A stretch of DNA of 64,000 bases from Bettongia penicillata ogilbyi. Lineage: Eukaryota > Chordata > Mammalia > Diprotodontia > Potoroidae. The stretch spans positions 1,858,773 through 1,922,772 of the forward strand of contig JAJHZJ010000419.1 in the NCBI GenBank assembly GCA_023548195.1, read 5' to 3'. A program made the translations under genes and the position numbers. Of this stretch, positions 46,426 to 57,519 are shown one piece after another. Within the stretch, counting starts at the first letter, position 1, and every line of letters starts with the position of its first letter. The notes beneath the pieces were generated by a model. It made no database searches, was not told where the DNA came from, and saw only the letters and a list, made by a program, of their open reading frames with translations.

Positions 46426-47127
46426 GGGGGTGGAGTCAAGATGGCGGAGTAGAAAGACGCACGTATGTGAGCTCCGAACCCACAGCCCATAGATTTAATG
46501 TAAGAAGAGCACCCCAGAAGTTCTGGATCACTGCAGGGTGTGCAGAAACATAGTGGAAGAGATTTCCGTTCCAGAGAGCCCTGGAGAGCGGTCCCCAGGG
46601 TCCATTGCACCCCAGAAAGCAGACCTCACCCCAGCACTGCCCTGGCTGTGGCCCCAGAGAAGCTGATCCGAGCAGGGTCGGAACCTCCGGCGGCCTAGAA
46701 GGTCCCTTCACCCACAGACTCTACAGGTCAGTGAGAGACACGCCTGGGCTGACCGAGAGGGGAGCGGGGTATCTCCGTGACTCGGGCCCCCTCGGGAGGA
46801 AGCGGCGGAGGCAGAGGCAGGGGCAGGAAGCGGCAGAGGCAGAGGGGGGGTGGCGGCGGAGGCAGCGGCGGCGCAGCCGCGCTGGCCTGGGACTCCCCAG
46901 CAGCAGGCAGGATCTTCAATACTGAAAGTCTCTGCATAAACCACCTGAAGGAGCTGAGCCTGGGAGGCGGCCCTGCCCCCACCCCAGCACCAGAACTAAA
47001 GCTCACATTGATTAGCAGCCACGCCTGCCGCGGAAAGCCCATTTGAATTTCAGACCCCAAGCACTACCTGGGCGGATCTAGGTGGGGGTGGACAGGAATC
47101 TCAGAAGTCAAGTAACTGGCTGGGAAA
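46426..47127 (+). promoter_or_regulatory. HAL1 copy B 5' UTR / internal promoter, GC-rich
   Basis: It starts with the YY1-type caagatggcgg (46437-46447). A GGAGGCAGAGGC-type tandem tract lies at 46796-46875 and a single copy of the 81-bp monomer at about 46911-46995. An A-to-G-rich leader ends '…gctgggaaa' just before the ORF1 start. Several chance ORFs on both strands here are only GC-rich open frames. Confidence 0.7.
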
Positions 47128-48168
47128 ATGCCTAGAAAAGGGAAGAAAAATAAGACTATAGAGAGTTTTTTTGAACAGATACAAATGATTCCTACTTTTG
47201 GATCTGATGACGAGGACATATTCTTGCCATCAGGGAAAGACGTGGAGGGCGGGGCCTCGGTACCCCAGACATCCCAGGGGGATGTCGGGTGGGCTCAGGC
47301 CTTGGAAGAGCTCAAAAAGGATTTTGAAAAGCAAGTTAGACAGGTGGAGGAAAAACTGGGAAGAGAAATGAGAGAGATGCAAGAAAAGTATGAAAAACGG
47401 GTCAATACCTTGGTAAAGGAGACCCAAAAAAATGCTGAGGAAAATTACACCTTGAAAAATAGGCTCACTCAATTGGCAAAAGAGGTTCAAAAAGCCAATG
47501 AGGAGAGGAGTGCTTTCAAAAGCAGAATTAGCCAAATGGAAAAAGAAGTTCAAAAGCTCACTGAAGAAAATAGTTCTCTCAAAATTAGAATGGAACAGAT
47601 GGAGTCTAATGACTTTCTGAGAAACCAAGAAATCACCAAACAAAACCAAAAGAATGAAAAAATGGAAGAGAATGTGAAATATCTCATGGGAAAAACAACT
47701 GACCTGGAAAATAGATCCAGGAGAGACAATTTAAAAATTATGGGACTACCTGAAAGTCATGATCAAAAAAAGAGCCTAGATATTATCTTCCATGAAATTA
47801 TTGAGGAAAACTGCCCTGACATTCTACAGCCAGAGGGCAAAATAAGTATTGAAAGAATCCATCGATCACCACCTGAAAGAGATCCAAAAAGAGAAACTCC
47901 TAGGAACATTGTGGTCAAATTCCAGAACTCCCATGTCAAGGAGAAAATCTTACAAGCAGCTAGAAAGAAACAATTCCAGTATTGTGGAAATACAATCAGG
48001 ATAACTCAAGATCTAGCAGCTTGTACATTAAGGGATCAAAGGGCGTGGAATAGGATATTCCAGAAGTCAAAGGAACAAGGACTCAAACCAAGAATCACCT
48101 ACCCAGCTAAACTGAGTATAATAGTTCAGGGGAAAATATGGTCTTTCAATGAAACAGAGGACTTTTAA
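47128..48168 (+). CDS. HAL1 copy B ORF1 (L1 ORF1p-like RNA-binding protein), truncated by a nonsense codon
   Basis: A continuous 346-codon frame. Residues 1-15 are basic (MPRKGKKNK). About 56-190 form a charged heptad coiled coil (EELKKDFEKQVRQVEEKLG and on), the trimerisation part. About 195-280 are the RRM-type domain (ENRSRRDNLKIMGLPESHDQ, EKILQAARKK). About 285-346 are the C-terminal domain with ITYPAKLS. In L1s this protein binds the transcript and ORF2p. The start at 47128 is favoured because copy A opens with the same MPRKGKKNK. The frame stops after NETEDF at TAA 48166-48168, where copy A has a CAA/Gln codon. The next 20 codons to the natural TGA are still readable in frame, so this is a recent point nonsense change removing 20 residues. 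The product is probably non-functional. Confidence 0.88.
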   Translation: MPRKGKKNKTIESFFEQIQMIPTFGSDDEDIFLPSGKDVEGGASVPQTSQGDVGWAQALEELKKDFEKQVRQVEEKLGREMREMQEKYEKRVNTLVKETQKNAEENYTLKNRLTQLAKEVQKANEERSAFKSRISQMEKEVQKLTEENSSLKIRMEQMESNDFLRNQEITKQNQKNEKMEENVKYLMGKTTDLENRSRRDNLKIMGLPESHDQKKSLDIIFHEIIEENCPDILQPEGKISIERIHRSPPERDPKRETPRNIVVKFQNSHVKEKILQAARKKQFQYCGNTIRITQDLAACTLRDQRAWNRIFQKSKEQGLKPRITYPAKLSIIVQGKIWSFNETEDF

Positions 48169-48362
48169 ACATTCTTGATGAAAAGACCAGAGCTGAAAAG
48201 AAAATTTGACTTTCAAACACAAGAATGAGAAGAAGCATGAAAAAGTAAACAGCAAAGAGAAGTCTTAAGGGACTTACGATAAGTGAACTGTTTACATTCC
48301 TACATGGAAAGACAATATTTGTAACTCTTAAAACTTTTCAGTATCTGGGTAGTTGGTGGGAC

Positions 48363-48425
48363 CACACACACACATGTACACGCATGCACGCACACACACA
48401 TACACACATGCACACACATACAGAG
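48363..48425. repeat. (CA)n-rich microsatellite in HAL1 copy B 3' region
   Basis: An imperfect CA tract with catg/cgca interruptions. The same position in copy A holds an antisense (TG)n (34586-34630), so it belongs to the family sequence. Confidence 0.85.
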
Positions 48426-49259
48426 ACAGAGAGCACAGAGTGAATTGAATAGGATGGGATCATATCTTAAAAGAAATTAAGGTAAATGGTGAGAGAGAAA
48501 TGTAGTGGGAGGAAAGAGGGTGAAATGGAATGGGGTAATTATATGTCATTTAGGAGGCAAGTAGGAGACTTTTTAGTGGAGGGAAAAAGAGGAGAGCTGA
48601 GAAAAAAAACCAAGAAGTTTACCCTCATCACATTTGACTAAAGGAAGAATAAAATGCACACTCATTTTGGTATGAAAATCTTTCTTACAGTATAGGAAAG
48701 TGGGGGAGGAGATAAGCAAGGGTGGGGAATGATGGAATGGAGGGCAAAGGGAGGAGGGAGCAATTTGAAGTCAACACTAGGGGAGGGACAGGATCAAAAG
48801 ACAGAAGAGAAACAATGAGGGGCAGGTTAGGATGGAGGGTAATTCAGTTAGTCTTACACAACACGACTATCAGAGAAGTCATTTGCAAAACTACACAGGT
48901 ATGGCCTATATTGAATTGCCTGCCTTCCCAAAGGGAATGGGTGAGGAGGGAGGGATGGGGAGAATTTGGAACTCAAAGTTTTAGGAACAACTGTTTAGTA
49001 TTGTTGTTGCTACTAGGAAAGAAGACATACAGTTAATGAGGAATAGAAAGTCATCTGGCCCTACAGGAGAAAAGAAAAGATGGGGACAAGAGAAGGGAGG
49101 GATGACAGAAGAGAGGGCAGATTGGAGATAGGGAAAATTAGATTGCTTGGTGTATTGGGGTGGGGGGAGGGGACAAAAGGGGAGAAAATTTGGAACCCAA
49201 AATTTTGTGAAAACGTATGTAAAAAGTTAAATAAATAAATAAATATTTAAAAAAAAAAT

Positions 49260-51862
49260 TCATCATCTGATGGTTATCCAGGGAGATGAGCCCCCTCATG
49301 CTAGCAGACCCTCAGATGACAAACCCACAGTCTCTCAGCAGACTCATATTTGAAACTTTTCTAGCTTCATTTAACCAAATAGAGCTTGGGTTGCACTGTG
49401 TAGATCTCAAAAACCCAGAGTTATCTTTCTGTTACAAAGAGACATCAACATTAAACTTTAGTTCTGGCCTCTAATAAAGCTGGTACTTAGTAAATGTTTA
49501 AATTAAGCTTGTTCAGCTGTTTAAAGAAGTCATTATCTATTGGTTCAACTGTCACAGAGCAGGACATAATGAAAAATAATGAGGAATCTTATCGCCTTTT
49601 GATTATGGTCATCTTACATATATAAACAAAAAATCCATGATTATCACTTTTTTGGGGATGAAAAGGGATTTCTTTAGGCTGATAATGAATTTTAAAAATA
49701 ACCACCACCATTTTAAGTAAAAGGAGAAAAAAGCCCTTCAACTTGAACACCTAATGTTAAATCATCTGAGCACATCCATAAAGTTCTGCCAAAATTCCTT
49801 AAAATACAGATTTTAAAAATATTTATTCCTGTTCTTAGTACAACTGTCGAAGAAGCATGATTTTTCCAATAGCAAATGTTGCTTTTCCACTTAAATCTTG
49901 GAAAGTTTTTTTTTAAGTGATTGCTCACAGGCACACAAGAAAAAGACAGCTTTTAAATTCTATTTTTCCTAGATAATCCCCTATAAAACTGTGTTGGCTT
50001 CAAGGAATTTCTGAGTGTCTGCTTTGAAATCTCATTTGTTTGTTATAGCAGAGAGAGGTTTAAAATTTACATGAGCTTAGATAATTTGTCCTTAAATGAA
50101 TTTTGAAAAAATGCAACTTCTCAAATTCTCTGAATATATGACAAGAATTTAGTTTAGTATTTGGTGTTTTTTAAATACAATGAATAATAACACTAACAAA
50201 TCAAGGATCAAATCAGAATGATTTTGTTTGTTTCATTCTCCCATCAGCTTCAATATTTTAACTTCTAAGAAAATAGCTTATAACGTTCAGTTTTTGAATC
50301 ATAAGAAAATATGTGAGATGAAACTTTTTGAAGAAAAAAATTTCTTTTCCCCTGAAATGTTTTCTGTCCTACGACATTCAAGAGGTGTTTCTCATCCATG
50401 TCTGTCATAGTGAAATTGTATGTCTGGATTGAATCTTTAAAAAAATTTGCTGTTCTCAGGCCCAGCCCTCAGCAAAACTATCAGGTAAACAAAGTTTCTG
50501 TTTGTCCCAGGCTCTGCTATCTATAGTTTGCTTGTCCCTCTGTCGGATTTCTTCCTCAAAGTATTCAGGGTTTTCAAGAGCTTTCTCTTCTTTGTAGCCA
50601 AACTTGTTAAGTTAGGAACCATCCTATGTGCTTAATTCATTAGTCCTAGAAATATCTGAATTTCATCTATCAAAGTCTGAAACTAAAAGAATGAAGTACC
50701 ATTGGTGGAATTCTAGCATCAACAAAGGGGGAGAAATCATATGAGGTCTCTGTGGACTATCCCAGCACCCCTAAAACCATTCCTTGTAGGCTTTCTCTAC
50801 CTAGAAATAAGACTGGACATGGTTGGAAGTCCCTTAAATTAGGGAGTTTGACTAAATAACCTCTAAGATGCCATCTAAATCTATTTTTCCCATTGCCTTA
50901 TAGAATATTTATTGAAGCTATATCCTGTAATGCCAATGTGAGTGACTCACAGAAGCCACTATAGATATATGCATACGTATTTCCAGGGTAAATTTGCAAA
51001 ATATAAACTCTTTTCTACCAAAGTGACAAAGAAGTTCATACACATCACCAATTCAGGGAGCATCAACATCCCCACGTCTTCCCTCCCTTAAGCCTCCCCA
51101 CAAACAAGCTTCTCTAGGCAAAATTCTACCTTCTTTCACTCATACTGGCTGCTGTGCCTCAGATCTGCCTTGCTCTGTCCAAGCTGTGTCTCACTCTTCG
51201 TGCTCTACCCATTTGACAAGCTCCTCCCTTCAGCTTCATAGGACTCAAGCTGTGGGCTGGACTCAAGCTCAAAGCAAGTCACATGGGCCTATTAGGGGTG
51301 GGAAAGATCTTCCAATTCCCTTACCATTACATACCTTCCTCCCCAAAAGAAAGGACTATGGATAGATGTGTTTGTACGTATATGTGTACGTGCATAGATA
51401 TGTAGATACATATATAAATGTATACAAAAATTACATCACATATACATGCATATAATATACATAGAAAATAATTCTGCACAATTACCATAAAAAATATTTA
51501 CAATGTAAATTAGGTGGTTGAAATCATCCTGCATGTAGTCTGGAGTTACTCCATTTGAGTCAAGTGAAATGGAGCCTCCAGACCTGTTGTAGAATTGTTA
51601 AAAACTAAGCAGTACTGATGAACTTACTGTTGTGAGACTGGGCAGAAATCAAATGAGGCTGAGAGGGCCTTAATTGGAAATTTTATGCTTCATCTTATGA
51701 GAGGCCAGAAGTAGGTTTTACTGGGGTTTCATGTTTATGGAAAAAAAGTACTTGGGGAAAAAAACTTTAAAAGTTTTAGTCATGTGATTATTTATTTTTG
51801 GTCTCATCTAAAACCATGAGTTAGTCTATAATGACCATGATTCTTTGATGCATATCTATTAT
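49260..51862. other. No recognisable repeat or gene
   Basis: This is the longest span without a recognised family. It is AT-rich with only chance ORFs. Near 51000-51350 a C-rich stretch ('cacatgggcctattaggggtggg') could be an LTR fragment, but I cannot support it. Confidence 0.5.
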
Positions 51863-52120
51863 TGGAGGCAGTGAGATGATGCAGTGGGTAGAGAGCTGGA
51901 CCCTGAGTCAGGAAGACCTTAGTTCAAACTTTGTTTCAATTACTTAACTAGCTTTGTGACCCTGGACGAGTAACTTAATGTCTCCTTCAGTTTCCTTATC
52001 AGTAAAGTGGATATAATAAAACTATCTATTTCCCAGGGTCATTGTAAGGATCAAATAACATAATATTTGTAAAGTGTTTTGAAAACATCAAAGAACTATG
52101 TAAATACTAGTTATTATTAC
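51863..52120 (+). mobile_element. MIR SINE, nearly full length
   Basis: 'gcagtgggtagagagctggaccctgagtcaggaagacc' (tRNA head), 'agctttgtgaccctggacgag', 'cagtttccttatcagtaaag' and 'agggtcattgtaaggatcaaataac…tgtaaagtgttttgaaaac' run in MIR order. Confidence 0.75.
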
Positions 52121-52404
52121 CGACTGATATTGACAAAAAAATGTCAAACTCAGTTAAACAAAGAACATAATTCTTTATCCAAGAATGCATTCCATATATT
52201 TGGTATAATTTTTTAAATCAGAAATCATTAATTAGCAACAGAAAATATACTGATGCATTTAATTTCTTTAACGCAGCTACCACACCAACTGACAATTTAG
52301 TGATCATTGTTTCTCTAATAGAACCAGACTTTGACCCCTCTTACCACATTTCTGAGTTTTAATATGACAAATATCATATAAATTCAAGTTACAATGCCTA
52401 GAAT

Positions 52405-52615
52405 TAATATAACACTATAAGGTTTCCAAAGGAATTTACACATTGATATTATTTGATTCTTAAAACAACTTTAGGAGTTAAGTGCCTTTATTTTTCCTAT
52501 TTTACAGATAAGGAAACTGAGGCAGACAGAACTTAAATGATTTGCCCAGGGTCATACAACTTGTAATCTTCAGAGGCAGAATTCAGATCTTTTTGATTCC
52601 TGCATCAGGAAGCAT
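52405..52615 (-). mobile_element. MIR SINE (antisense)
   Basis: 'attttacagataaggaaactgaggcagac…' and 'tgcccagggtcatacaacttg…attcagatc' form the antisense MIR core, preceded by 'actataaggtttccaaagg'. Confidence 0.7.
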
Positions 52616-52619
52616 CCCA

Positions 52620-53155
52620 ATGTATACAGGGGGGCCTTCTACCACAGGTTCTTTGATCTGCTTCTCTAAAAGGAAAGGCAACTTTTGGGGGGTTAACAAT
52701 CACTTTAATTAAAAACGTATCATTCAGTTAGATCAGGGGAAAAAGTCAGTACGCTGAACTTCAGAGAAAATACAGAGAAATCAAAAGTCAACAACTATGC
52801 TTCCGAAAGGTCTGACTATTTACATACATATATCTTTACCAGAGAGGGAACATCTGAGTTTCTCAAGTGGGGTGGGGGCATCCTTAGTGGCTTCCCAGAG
52901 TCCTCTTCTGGCCAAACAAACACTTCTAGTCAGTGAGACACAGAGTAAAACCTCACCTCAGAGTATTTAGACACTTATCAGAGCCAGAGGGCATAACCCT
53001 CTCAACCAGTACCTCAATAGAAAAAAACAAAAGGTACTTGGGACCCTCCTACAAAACAACTCCCATAATCAAGCTGCCCTCAGAGGGCAGACCCATCAAT
53101 GGGTGGGGAAGATCTTCTTTAAGACATTATTCAATCAGAGGCACTTTCAGGAAAA
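52620..53155 (-). mobile_element. ERV-type LTR (family shared with 61.1 and 63.2 kb), antisense
   Basis: Its reverse complement matches 61.13-61.68 kb along the length: 'atcttccccacccattgatggg', 'gccctctggctctgataag', 'aaattttctctgaagttcag', 'tgattgttaacccc' and 'gcagatcaaagaacctgtgg'. TG-like and CA-like ends are only approximate. No gag/pol/env neighbour is seen, so it is a solo LTR or a fragment. Confidence 0.55.
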
Positions 53156-53189
53156 CAAAAAGAGAAAAAGATCCTAATTTGATTGCCAT

Positions 53190-53815
53190 CACAACTCCAA
53201 GGCCAGTCACCTCTTCATTTTGCTACCTGGCTACCTCTGGTTATGAGCAAGATGTTCCTGATGGGGTACAGACTCTGGGAATTTCCTTGAATTCTCCATG
53301 AATCCTCCCATTTTATCTGGCAGTCCTCGGGAGGCCCCTGGGCTTTTCATTATCACTGTGTCCAAGTCTCTGTTGTACTCCTCACCCTAGATCCTATCAA
53401 AATCCCATTCCCCAGGCTGCCAGCCATTCCCATCAAGATCCTCCCTGGATTTGATCTACATTCCAGGTTGACCTCCCCTATCAAGACTGTCCCTGGCCGC
53501 AGGCTACTTGGCAACACCTGGATTCTTCCCTCAGTCTTTTCTGTATTTGAGTTCCATCTGGCCTCCATGAAGGCGTTCAGATTCAATCCAGCTTAGACTC
53601 TGTCTAGCTGAGATTCTATCTCGTCGGCTTGTGAATACAAGCATTCCAAATGCTTAGGCTCCTTAAGAGTCATCCCAGTATGGTGAATCTTTAATAAACT
53701 TTGTATTTCTTTGGCTTTTAGAAGGCTTGTGTCGAATTCATTCGAGTAGAACACAGCGTGTTGGTATTTCAGCATCCCCAGCATCTCGAACCTCAACATT
53801 CCCAGAAATGGACAA
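53190..53815 (+). mobile_element. Second LTR type, plus strand
   Basis: It has an LTR-like layout: a C-rich U3-like part, 'gaatctttaataaactttg' with AATAAA at 53693-53698, then a U5-like stretch ('ggcttttagaaggcttgtgtcg…cacagcgtg'). No primer-binding site or viral gene follows. It abuts the antisense LTR to its left. Confidence 0.45.
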
Positions 53816-55174
53816 GAATCAGCCTAAGTGAAGGCTAAGTCTGGAAGCTATGTGAAAGTATGAAATATTGCAGGAAAGTCCTTCATTAGATTTTAGCTAA
53901 TTAGAGGCTATCCAAGCAATTCACAGTATTAATTTTAGTTTTGTTCAATGAATCAGGTAAAGTTTTAATTCAGAAAAAGAAAATGAGACAGAGAACATCT
54001 TTTATGTTTGAGATAAGAAGCATGCATCTAATGATATAACAAGATCATTTGATATATTTGAAAAGTGATCAAAATTTGTTCCCTGAAGGACATATAAATG
54101 CCATATGCTAAAGATACTTTTAAAAACAATATAATTAAGTGATAGATTTTTAAAAAATATTTCCATACATATACTTTCTCTGATATATGTTTGCTGTTTG
54201 GATAAATTGATTCATCTACTATTTGTTATGTGTATTCATAGTAAAACTGGCATCTGATGAAAAGGTAATCATTGGATATGTAGCTTGGGGCACTCCTTCC
54301 CCCACTAAGAAATAGCTATCAGAGGTGATGCTTGAACCTCAAAATTATTTTCCCTAGACTCATAACATTTAGGAGAGCATACAGATATAATTCTAGTCTT
54401 ATATCCCCTTTCTCTGGGGAGATCACAGGGGCCAGCCTCTGGTAACAAGTGGCTTCCTGCTCCAAGGACGGGGAACCCCGGAAGTAGCAACCCAAATTTC
54501 CCTTGGAGAAGAGTTGGAGAAGGAGATTCTAGAGATGCCTCTTCTTGCCTTTTTGTGAGACTATGTAGACAGACCCACGTGGACGCATATGACAAAACAG
54601 CAGTAGCATACCATGCACACATATATTATTTAATGTGGAATGAAATGAAAAGAAGTAGAATAATATTTGTAATAACAACAGTATTATATAGATAAGCAGG
54701 AATTCTAACCCTCTGGCCAACCACTATTCCAGAAGACTTATGATGAAAAAGGCTACCCGCTTCCTGAAAGGGAGGTAGTAGAGAGTGTGTCGAGACATAC
54801 TTAAAAAAAAATGGACATGCCCAATGCAGAAATTGGTGTTGCTTTACTGCTCAAGCTAAAAATAGGGATTTTACTTTTCTTTCTTTTTCAGCTAGTTGGG
54901 GGGTGGTAGGAAGGAGAGGAGTATTTTTATGATTTTAAAAATTGATTCAAATATGTGTTTCTATTTTCCTATTTCTATGTTTTCTAAGGTTAATACCATA
55001 GCTTGACATTCTTGCTCTACAAGTAGCTAGACAGTGTACTTTGTGCCCAAGTCAATATGTCCCATAAGCCTAGAGTTTAGACTGTTATCCCAATCTTTCC
55101 CCAATTATCTCTCAGTCCAAGGTAATTCCTCCTGGGACATATGGATGGAGTCATGTTTCTTAAAACATTGAGGG
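53816..55174. other. No recognisable feature
   Basis: Unique-looking DNA. The 105-codon antisense frame at 54305-54622 has no recognisable family and no supporting signals. Confidence 0.5.
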
Positions 55175-55374
55175 CAGAGGTTCTTAACCTTTTCTGTGTC
55201 ATGGACATCTTTGGCAGTCTGACAAAACCAGACTTCTCAGAACAATGTTTGGAAATAATTGAAGAAAATGTTAAATTTCAGTTAGAAGTTAGTGAAAATA
55301 AATTATAAATTTCTCCCCCATATAAGTTCATAGATTCCTTAAATGTACCCATAAAATCCAGTTAAGGACCTCTG
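55175..55374 (-). mobile_element. hAT-type nonautonomous element, ~200 bp
   Basis: Ends are cagaggttcttaacc (55175) and gttaaggacctctg (ending 55374), which form imperfect terminal inverted repeats. The interior ('atagattccttaaatg', 'tctcagaacaatgtttgg') is the antisense of the family at 26.4 kb. Confidence 0.6.
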
Positions 55375-55379
55375 ATCCT

Positions 55380-56440
55380 GGCGAAGGAGAAGTCATGTAT
55401 TCCTATCAAACTACAGAACCAGGGAAAGAAAAGTTTTTATAGTCCCTACTGCACATGGATGATGTATAGTACACAATATAAAATTCTGTTATCATCTACC
55501 TTATTCTCCAATTGATTTCAATATATAAATCTTTTTTCCAGCAAGATTTACAAATTTTGGGGGGTTAGGGACTAAGTGAAATTTTTATATCATTCAGTGT
55601 CTAGCATAATGGTAGGTATATAATAGACTTTTGACAAATCTTTCTTGAAGGATTGAAAATTATTTAGTTCTTTATATTTCCCTTTTAATGTATGTATTCA
55701 TTATTGCCATAAATAATAATATAGCTCTATCCCATTACTAAGAGTGTTAGACTATCTACAAAATATTAGAAATGTTAGTTGAATCCTCTTTTCAGTGCAA
55801 AACAAAACACATTGTAAGGACAAGGAATGTTTTTCCTATCTGTAGAAACTTATTCTGTTGTTTGACAGAATTAAAATCACCATGTTGCATACCAAGATCA
55901 ACTTTGACTTAGAGTGGTGTGATGGTTAGTCCTTTGTTTTACACATACTTGAAGGAATTATCCTCATAGGAAGTAAGATGTACCTGCCAGTCAGCATCCT
56001 ACATCAACCAATCAAGCTGCATTTATGTTCATGAAAGGAGAGAAAACACATGAAACTATTTATTCTCTTAATAGGACTGAAATCCTCTAATTAGAATATA
56101 CAATTAAACCAATATTGTGATCAAATCTATCTTCTATTATATATTCAAACTCATTAGTGGTGATCACATAGACACAAACCAAATGAATAAGATCTTTTCC
56201 CACTTAGAGAATGACTAAAAGTTGTTTATGGGAATAACCAAAGATATTTCACAAAACTCATCCATTCTTATGTAACTTAGCCCCATCAACATCAGTTTTT
56301 TGCTCACAGGGGATAGTAGTAAATAGTGCAGTAAACAGTGACTGATTGATCTAATTTGTCTTGTATAAGATGACAATCTACACCATCAACCAATCAGCAT
56401 TTGTGAAGCATATTGTTACTGTTTATTCTAAAAATTATAT
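55380..56440. other. No recognisable feature
   Basis: AT-rich, no ORF or repeat signature recognised. Confidence 0.5.
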
Positions 56441-56445
56441 AGAGA

Positions 56446-56740
56446 GTATCCCCAAGAGATCATAAAAATGGGAAAGGGTCCCACATGTACAAAAATATTT
56501 ATAGCAGCACTCTTTGTGGTGACCAAAATCTGAAAATCAAGGCAATGCCCATCAATTGGGGAATGGCTGAATAAATTATGGTATATGAATGTAATGGAAT
56601 ACTATTGCGTTATAAGAAATGATGAACAGGAAGACTTCAGAGAGGCCTGGAAAGACTTATATGATCTGATGCTAAGCAAAAGGAGGCATTCACCTCAAAA
56701 TGTTGGGATTAGAATTATTGGCTCTGGGACTGGGGATAGC
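56446..56740 (+). mobile_element. L1 ORF2 C-terminal fragment, sense
   Basis: 'acaaaaatatttatagcagcactctttgtggtgacc', 'tgcccatcaattggggaatggctgaataaattatgg' and 'aatggaatactattgcg…' are the L1 ORF2 C-terminal codons. The frame from 56585 reads 'MNVMEYYCVIRNDEQEDF', as in the L1 MEYYAAI…NDE region. It is one of the few sense-oriented L1 pieces. Confidence 0.75.
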
Positions 56741-56744
56741 TTTC

Positions 56745-56803
56745 CTTTCATTTCCTATCCTTTTCTTGTCCCTTTCATTTCCTATTCTTTTCTTGTCCCT
56801 TTC
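56745..56803. repeat. Tandem duplication, ~27-bp unit
   Basis: 'ctttcatttcctatccttttcttgtcc' is followed by the same text with one C-to-T change. Confidence 0.85.
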
Positions 56804-57329
56804 CCCACCTCACTCCTATCCTCTAATGCTATGAAATATTATGGAAACAAAACCCTTCTAAAAATATATTGATGAGAGGAAAATATTTCTGCCAAGCTTT
56901 TTATAGTCATTAGAACAGCCAAATCTTCCCCTGTAGCTATGAAATTACAAGATTTTACTTCCTTAGAATTTGTACAAACCACTCAGCTTGAGTTGGAAAT
57001 GAATTCAAAGTTGCCTTATCTGAAGATAAATGCCATTTAAAAAAATATTAGTTTGGGGGTTTCTCAAATACTAAAAATTCTGTTACATTTTGCTTAATGT
57101 TTTGTGGTTTTACTAACTCACTGAAGAAACAGAGATTGGGAGGGGGATAAGGAAGTTCACTTAGACATTGTCATTTGCTTCCAGAAAGATATTATCTTAA
57201 ATTTTCTATTCATAAAATAGACACTTGTTTTATAAAGGTCTTTGAGGAAATAACTTCAAAACTAAAGTCAATCCTCAAACTCATTAATGTGGGTATTCCC
57301 TCCTAAAGTTCATTCACAGCTGTTCAACC

Positions 57330-57515
57330 CACTTACTAGTTATGTGACATTAGGTAAGTCACTTAAACTCTTTTTGCTTCAGTATAAGATGGGGATAATA
57401 AAAGCACTTACCTCACAGGATTGTTTTGAGGAGTAGACAAGATAATATTTGTAAGAGCATTTTGGATGAAAACTTGTCACATAATAGATCCCATATAAAT
57501 ATCATAATACCTAAA
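57330..57515 (+). mobile_element. MIR SINE
   Basis: 'cttactagttatgtgacattaggtaagtcac', 'cttcagtataagatggggataata' and 'cctcacaggattgttttgagg' run in MIR order. Confidence 0.7.
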
Positions 57516-57519
57516 TACT

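Larger units (their letters stand above)
46426..49258 (+). mobile_element. HAL1 (half-L1) copy B: ORF1-only LINE-1 relative, 2.83 kb
   Basis: The 5' end gggggtggagtcaagatggcgg (46426-46447) aligns with the copy A start. A GC-rich 5' UTR, ORF1 at 47128, 1.09 kb of purine-rich non-coding sequence and an ataaat/A10 tail (49229-49258) follow. The interval after ORF1 has no RT-like frame. Its landmarks match copy A in order: a (CA)n tract, 'cagtataggaaagtggggg', 'ggaatgggtgaggagggagg' and 'aggggagaaaatttggaac'. No target-site duplication could be found, perhaps through decay or an end deletion at the SINE junction. Confidence 0.87.

Noticed and set aside
46605..47060. Pro/Ala/Arg-rich frames upstream of ORF1 on both strands
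   Set aside because: Same reason: the GC-rich 5' UTR of HAL1 copy B. The frames are not shared with copy A.
48722..49036. 104-codon frame downstream of HAL1 ORF1
   Set aside because: It is a purine-rich chance frame in the 3' region. The equivalent frames in copy A (33943-34207) are shorter and different, and no RT motif is present.
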